64,000 bases of DNA from DATGPD01 sp041398565 (GTDB lineage: Bacteria > Planctomycetota > UBA1135 > UBA2386). The position numbers and the translations under genes are program-made. Positions 59,677 through 64,000 of the stretch are shown piece after piece. Location: NCBI GenBank assembly GCA_041398565.1, contig JAWKUN010000002.1, positions 1,178,001 to 1,242,000 on the forward strand. Direction: 5' to 3'. The notes under the pieces were generated by a model. That model saw only the letters and a program-made list of their open reading frames with translations. It had not been told where the DNA came from and made no database searches. How positions within the stretch are numbered: position 1 is the stretch's first letter; every line of letters begins with the position of its first letter.

Positions 59677-61875
59677 TCAGCGACGGTCGTTCACCGGCTC
59701 TCGGCCGGCGGCGATGGCTCGAGATGCTTCGACGAGGCGCTTGCGCACTTCGAACAGGGCATCCCCACTCAGCTCTCCACGGTGAGCGCGGAAGAGCACT
59801 CGGGCATGGGCCCAGAGGCGCTGCGCGGCTGGCGAGTCCTTCGGGATCGCGTTCGTGTCGATGGAGGGGGCCTCGATGCCGAGGAACGATGCCTTGTCGC
59901 TGATCCACGCATACCAGGGGCCGAACTCGCGAAGGAAGCGCGGACGACGTGCCTCGCGGGCTGCTTCCGGGTCGCTGACCCGCAGAGCGACTTGCTCGAA
60001 GGCCTTCTGGTCGCAGGGTTGCAGGAACACGCCCGGCGGCTCCTCCATCACGACCATGTCCTCCGTTTCCTTGGTGACAACATGGGCCCGCAGGAACAAC
60101 TTCACTTCGTCGTCGAAACGTCTGATCCAGGGGGCCCAGGTATCGCCGGTTCCTCGCCGCGCAGGGTCGGCCTTGGTGCGTTCCGTGGAGAACTGAACCG
60201 TGTCTTGACTTGCGTTCGGGTCCCAGGAGCCGTGGAACTCACCGACCCATAGGCCATCGACGCCGAAGTCCTTGCTGCCCGAGACAACGATCAGATCGAA
60301 CGAGCCATCAGCGCGCATGGCGAGCGCGGCATCGGTTGCCTCGATGAGGTCACGCACCTTCTGGTCACGGACTCCTTGCAGCAGTTGTCCTCGATCCAAG
60401 GAGTAGTAGGACGCTGGGATCGCACTGATCGCTCGCGCCGGCACCTTGCTCATGCGGCGAGCCCTGAACCGCTGATTCCAGATCGACAGGGTTCTGCCGT
60501 CGACCATCGCCATGCTGGTGACGGACACCGACTCCAGTGGCAGGCCGTCGACTCGCGAGAGTTGCGAGTTGCCATGCAGGCGGTACTGAGCGCCAGGCAC
60601 CGGGCTGATCTCCGTCGCGACGAGGGACGGGAACATGGCATCGACACCGCGGTTCCAGTAGTCCCACACGATCTGGCCTCCGGCCGACCCGTTGCTGCCA
60701 CTGGTCGCGCCGGCGCCGGGAAGCGGGTAGCCGGGCAGGCCCAGGCCCACCGGTGGGCCGAACGGATTGAGGTCGTAGTCCAAGCCGAATCGCGAGGGCT
60801 GGAGGCTCTTCGGAAGTCCGACCAGGCTCCAGTGCTGGGCGTCTAGGTTTGGCGCCTCGCCGACTTGCTCGTCGAACCAGACCTTGTGGCGCTCTCGTTC
60901 GGCCCGACGTTGTTCGGCCTCGCGCGCGGAGCGCTTGCTGGGGAGCACGACCGAGCCACTTCTAAACGACGTGGAAACGCTCCGCGCGTCCGCCTTGCCG
61001 ACCGTGTAGGTGGCGCAGCACTCCCACAACTCCGGGGGCGCCACGACTGGCGCGTTCGTCGCCAGCCCACCGGAGCTGAACACGCCACCCGCGATCCCGC
61101 GCGAGGCCCGTGTCTCGGGAGCCAGACGCAGCAGCGTTTCGAACGGTCGAACCGTCCATGTGCGGGTCCACTCTGCACCGATAGCCGTCGAGCCATCCGC
61201 TGGCACACCACCGAACAGGACCGACTGCAGCTGTGCCTGCCATGCACTGTTGTTGTATGGCGCCCCGATCAGAAGGATGGATGCGTGGTCACGCTTGTTG
61301 CGTGCACTCTCGTCGGACCCGGGCGAGAGCCCGCGGAGCTCCGAGACGTGGCCACTCGGACTGAGGGTGAACGTGAACTTCTCCCCGACGAACGCCAGCA
61401 GGGGTTCGGCCGCCGTGCCCCAGACACCCGCACTCTCCAGTACGCTCTTCACCGCTGCTGCATTCTCGGAATCGGCGGAGTCGAGAGACACCACGGGGGC
61501 CCCGGACAAGGGGAACTCGGCGAGGACGCGCTGGACTTCGCCGTCGACGCGCCAGCACCCTGCAGCGTCCTTGTCTTGCACCTCGAGCCCGAGGTGCATC
61601 TGGACTCGGCGGCCGTAGCCGGCGTCCTTGTCGAAAGCCTTGCCGCGGTGGTCTCGACCCTCGACGCGGTGCTCGGTGGTGCTGGCGATCGCGAACTCGA
61701 GCCGGTCGCCCGCCTCGAGTTTCACCGGGGCCGGGGACCCTTGTGCGAGAAGGCTGGACGCAGCGCCAAGGGCGGCGAAGGCGAGCTGAAAGGGTCGTCG
61801 ATTGTGACGCCGAGGAAGTGCCTGCGGGGGCGTGGTCGGCTGTCGCCGGAGCCATGAGAAGATCCGTTGCTGCAT
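59677..61875 (-). CDS. large exported protein of unknown function
   Basis: 732 aa, ATG at 61,875 with AGAGG 9 bases upstream. A signal peptide (FQLAFAALGAASSLLAQG) precedes a beta-rich domain (PVKLEAGDRLEFAIASTTEH ... HLGLEVQDKDAAGCWRVDGE), a Gly/Pro linker with a low-complexity stretch (GLGLPGYPLPGAGATSG), and a C-terminal mixed domain with MADGSFDLIVVSG-like strands and a helical end. No known fold or catalytic motif is visible. It is cotranscribed with the coupling protein set; it could be a surface or periplasmic part of the transfer system, or cargo. Confidence 0.65.
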   Translation of the reverse strand: MQQRIFSWLRRQPTTPPQALPRRHNRRPFQLAFAALGAASSLLAQGSPAPVKLEAGDRLEFAIASTTEHRVEGRDHRGKAFDKDAGYGRRVQMHLGLEVQDKDAAGCWRVDGEVQRVLAEFPLSGAPVVSLDSADSENAAAVKSVLESAGVWGTAAEPLLAFVGEKFTFTLSPSGHVSELRGLSPGSDESARNKRDHASILLIGAPYNNSAWQAQLQSVLFGGVPADGSTAIGAEWTRTWTVRPFETLLRLAPETRASRGIAGGVFSSGGLATNAPVVAPPELWECCATYTVGKADARSVSTSFRSGSVVLPSKRSAREAEQRRAERERHKVWFDEQVGEAPNLDAQHWSLVGLPKSLQPSRFGLDYDLNPFGPPVGLGLPGYPLPGAGATSGSNGSAGGQIVWDYWNRGVDAMFPSLVATEISPVPGAQYRLHGNSQLSRVDGLPLESVSVTSMAMVDGRTLSIWNQRFRARRMSKVPARAISAIPASYYSLDRGQLLQGVRDQKVRDLIEATDAALAMRADGSFDLIVVSGSKDFGVDGLWVGEFHGSWDPNASQDTVQFSTERTKADPARRGTGDTWAPWIRRFDDEVKLFLRAHVVTKETEDMVVMEEPPGVFLQPCDQKAFEQVALRVSDPEAAREARRPRFLREFGPWYAWISDKASFLGIEAPSIDTNAIPKDSPAAQRLWAHARVLFRAHRGELSGDALFEVRKRLVEASRAIAAGREPVNDRR

Positions 61876-61970
61876 GTGTCTTGCCTCTTCTGGTAGGAAG
61901 TCCAGGCAAGATGCGATCGGGCGGCGCCCGGATCGCAGTCAATGCAGCAGTGCAGCGCCTCGGCGAAGAT

Positions 61971-64000
61971 CTACTTGTTCTTCTGCGCCTCGCACGCGGT
62001 CACTACTGCCTCGGCGCGCCGGCGAATCGCGGCCGGAGGCTTCGGGTCCGCGGCGAGCAACCCGCTGGCGAAGCTCTCAGCGGTCGCGTAGGCCTGTGTG
62101 GCCAGGTAGCTCTCGGCTACAGCGATCGATGCCTCCGGAGATGGGTGCTCGCGCGACCAGTGCAGCGCAACCTCGAGTCCGATGTGCAGGTATCGCAGCT
62201 GTCGCGCCATCCTCCACACGTACGCACACTCCTCGGCCGACCGAGGGTCGACCCGTGTCATGCGCCGCAGGCACTCGAGCGCCCGATCCCGCAGGTTGCT
62301 GCGCTCGCCATCGGTCTTGATGACCGACACGTGTTGCGAGTAGGTCCGCATCAGGAAAGCCTCTGCCCATCGGCCGACGCCCTGACCCGAGACGAACCCG
62401 ACCACGGACGGGCTATGGGTCGCTTCGAGCATGTCTGCTTCGGCCTCGCCGAACTGCTGGTGCTCCGCGTGAAGCAGGCCACGGAGCAGGTAGAAGAACC
62501 CGTCTGGGACGCGTCCGATTGCCACGGTCATCGTCTCGATGTTGTCCTTGCCGCGGTTGCCGAAGATTGCCTTCATGAGCACGCCGGCAACTGGCTTGTA
62601 GGCCTGGACGATCGTGGGATGAATGCCGGCGAACGGAGACGCCGACGTGCTCTCGTTCAAACTCGGCAGGCGCTGGAACGGGGCTAAGGCCATGCCGACC
62701 TTCAGGATGTCGAGCGGCGAGAGTTCGGCTTCGGCGTGATGGAGCCTCGGCACCATCTGCTCCTGTAGCACGCGGGTGGCTTTCACCGCCGCTTGGGCCC
62801 ACTCTGCGGTGTCCGATGAGGACACTGATTCGAAGCGCGACAGCACGGCTTCCATGCCCGCCTCATCGCGTTGCATCAGCAACGAGACGGCGAGCTCGGC
62901 GAGGGCCTGAGGGTTGGTGGGGAACCGCTGCGCTGTCCCGCGCGCGTGCTGGATGAACCCCTCGGTGTCGCCAGCGAACAACAGAACGGGACCGAGCACC
63001 ATGGTCGCGTGGAAATGGAACGGATCCGCCCTCAGTGCGGCCTCGAGGTGCTCCCTCACCTCGGACAGAGGCTCCGCCAGCATCGCTCGAGCAAACTCGG
63101 CGTCTGCAGCGGGGAGATCTCCTGCGTCGAGCGCGGCTCGGAAGCCATCGAGCCCCGCCGCTGGATCGCGCCACCGGTCCTCGACCATCAGCGCTTGGAG
63201 GAGAAGGAGTCGCGATCCGTGCGGCCCTTCTGGCAACTCCTGAAGTTGTGCAAGCAGCTGTTGCGCTGCGTCGTCTCGACCCGACCGGACGAAGACGTCG
63301 AGTCGCGCGAGGTCCACGATCGCAGGTGAGTGGCCCAAGCTCGCAGCTTGATCGAGCGCCGCAAGAGCATCGCCCCATGCCCCCTGCGACGTGAGCAGCA
63401 ACCCTTGAGCGTAGCTTGCCTCGGCTGCGCGCACGGTTCGCTCTGACGAGACGGCTTGGACCTCGGCTGTGAGTAGCCACGAAGCGGTGAGACCCACCGT
63501 GAATACCACGAAGAATCCGGCGGCCCACGGGTTTCGGCGCGACCACCGGGCGACCCTGCCGGCCAGACCAACCGGCCGCACCCTCGGTGCATGACCCTCT
63601 CGGATCAACCGCAGGTCTTCCGCCAGCTCCAACCCGCTGCCGTAGCGGCGCCGGTGGTCGAGCTCGATCGACTTCTCGAGGACGGTTCGGACGTCGCGGG
63701 AGATCGACCGGTTCAGTCGGTGCGCTGGCTCCGGCAGCGTCGAGGCCGTGCGGTCTACATCGAACGCCCGCTTCCCAGTCAGGCACTCGTAGAGGACCAG
63801 GCCAAGAGAGAACACGTCTGCTCGTGCGTCGAGGTCCGACCGGTTCTTGGTCAGCTGTTCAGGCGCCTGGTATTCGCGTGTTCCCGGCCGGTCGCCACTA
63901 CGGCTCGCTCCGTCCGCCTGCTCGGACAAGACCAGTCCGAAGTCGAGCACGACCGGCTCTCCGTCGGGGGTCACCATGATGTTGCTGGGCTTGACGTCGC
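61971..64000 (-). CDS. Ser/Thr protein kinase with TPR domain (5' end beyond window)
   Basis: The frame continues past the right edge: reading upstream of the first in-frame ATG (63,977) gives RDVKPSNI, the kinase catalytic loop, so the N-terminal half of the kinase domain is missing here. Visible: VVLDFGLVLS (DFG), GTREYQAPEQL (APE), DVFSLGLVLYE, then a membrane helix (PWAAGFFVVFTVGLTASWLL) and about 450 residues of TPR-like helices (SYAQGLLLTSQGAWGDALAA, ELAVSLLMQRDEAG). A PknB-type transmembrane kinase whose outer part is a helical repeat. Head gene of the minus-strand transfer operon. Confidence 0.9.
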   Translation of the reverse strand, partial: DVKPSNIMVTPDGEPVVLDFGLVLSEQADGASRSGDRPGTREYQAPEQLTKNRSDLDARADVFSLGLVLYECLTGKRAFDVDRTASTLPEPAHRLNRSISRDVRTVLEKSIELDHRRRYGSGLELAEDLRLIREGHAPRVRPVGLAGRVARWSRRNPWAAGFFVVFTVGLTASWLLTAEVQAVSSERTVRAAEASYAQGLLLTSQGAWGDALAALDQAASLGHSPAIVDLARLDVFVRSGRDDAAQQLLAQLQELPEGPHGSRLLLLQALMVEDRWRDPAAGLDGFRAALDAGDLPAADAEFARAMLAEPLSEVREHLEAALRADPFHFHATMVLGPVLLFAGDTEGFIQHARGTAQRFPTNPQALAELAVSLLMQRDEAGMEAVLSRFESVSSSDTAEWAQAAVKATRVLQEQMVPRLHHAEAELSPLDILKVGMALAPFQRLPSLNESTSASPFAGIHPTIVQAYKPVAGVLMKAIFGNRGKDNIETMTVAIGRVPDGFFYLLRGLLHAEHQQFGEAEADMLEATHSPSVVGFVSGQGVGRWAEAFLMRTYSQHVSVIKTDGERSNLRDRALECLRRMTRVDPRSAEECAYVWRMARQLRYLHIGLEVALHWSREHPSPEASIAVAESYLATQAYATAESFASGLLAADPKPPAAIRRRAEAVVTACEAQKNK

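Noticed and set aside
61876..61970. Separate gene between the kinase and the exported protein
   Set aside because: Only 95 bp, containing the ribosome site of the exported protein; no open frame of note.
44754..64000. Second attachment site (attR) inside the window
   Set aside because: No repeat of the tRNA-Pro 3' end was seen after 44,753; the element must extend beyond the window or use a different end.

Overview
The window looks like a chromosomal piece of a very GC-rich (about 70%) Planctomycetota bacterium. The evidence is family content: a cytochrome-c/DUF1549/DUF1553 protein (PSD1 type) translationally coupled to a DUF1501 protein, a DUF1580 helix-turn-helix protein, large secreted beta-propeller and carboxypeptidase-regulatory-like proteins, and an ECF sigma / anti-sigma / CHAT triad. 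No species can be named from the sequence alone.

Layout. 0-12.5 kb: secreted and surface proteins (regulatory-like repeat protein, DUF1501, PSD1, fasciclin, SOUL heme-binding), a TrkH potassium transporter with a HAD phosphatase, and a lipoprotein. 12.7-26.3 kb: a cell-surface glycan region. It has a five-gene translationally coupled operon (ABC permease, ABC ATPase with export domain, two GT2 and one GT4 glycosyltransferases), three multi-pass membrane glycosyltransferases, and a GT2-YdjC deacetylase fusion. 26.4-31.6 kb: a small two-helix membrane protein abutting a 168-bp tandem repeat, a TPR protein, and a zinc metallopeptidase coupled to an ATP-grasp ligase, followed by a convergent GNAT acetyltransferase. 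31.8-39.1 kb: frataxin, a nuoF remnant, a kelch propeller protein, an intact NuoE-NuoF fusion, and a D-aminoacylase-like amidohydrolase. 39.3-44.4 kb: the sigma/anti-sigma/CHAT triad and a histone-deacetylase-family protein.

At 44,677 lies a complete tRNA-Pro(GGG). A tyrosine recombinase starts about 100 bp after its CCA end, and everything from there to the window edge looks like one integrated mobile element whose far end is not in view. Its gene content is: integrase; a lower-GC cargo pair (TIGR04141/DUF6119 protein plus a C39-like cysteine peptidase); DUF1580 regulator; its own sigma/anti-sigma pair; phage-type Dam adenine methyltransferase; ArdC-like antirestriction protein; small membrane and zinc-ribbon proteins; a relaxosome-type accessory protein; a MobF relaxase whose helicase half has lost its ATPase motifs; and, convergently, a VirD4/TraD-like coupling protein with membrane and secreted partners and a Ser/Thr kinase-TPR protein that runs off the end. 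No VirB4 or other core type IV secretion gene is visible, so the element may be conjugative or only mobilizable.

Non-coding structure is notable. A dispersed intergenic repeat (GTCGGCGC/GCGCCGAC hairpin, then GCTTCCAG 32-34 nt later) occurs three times. There is also a run of hairpins at 24.43-24.58 kb, a 79-bp near-perfect inverted repeat upstream of ardC, and a structured 0.4-kb gap after dam.

Start codons were chosen from signal peptides, family N-termini, and 4-bp ATGA/GTGA overlaps; uncertain ones are flagged. Family names come from motif recognition, not from searches.
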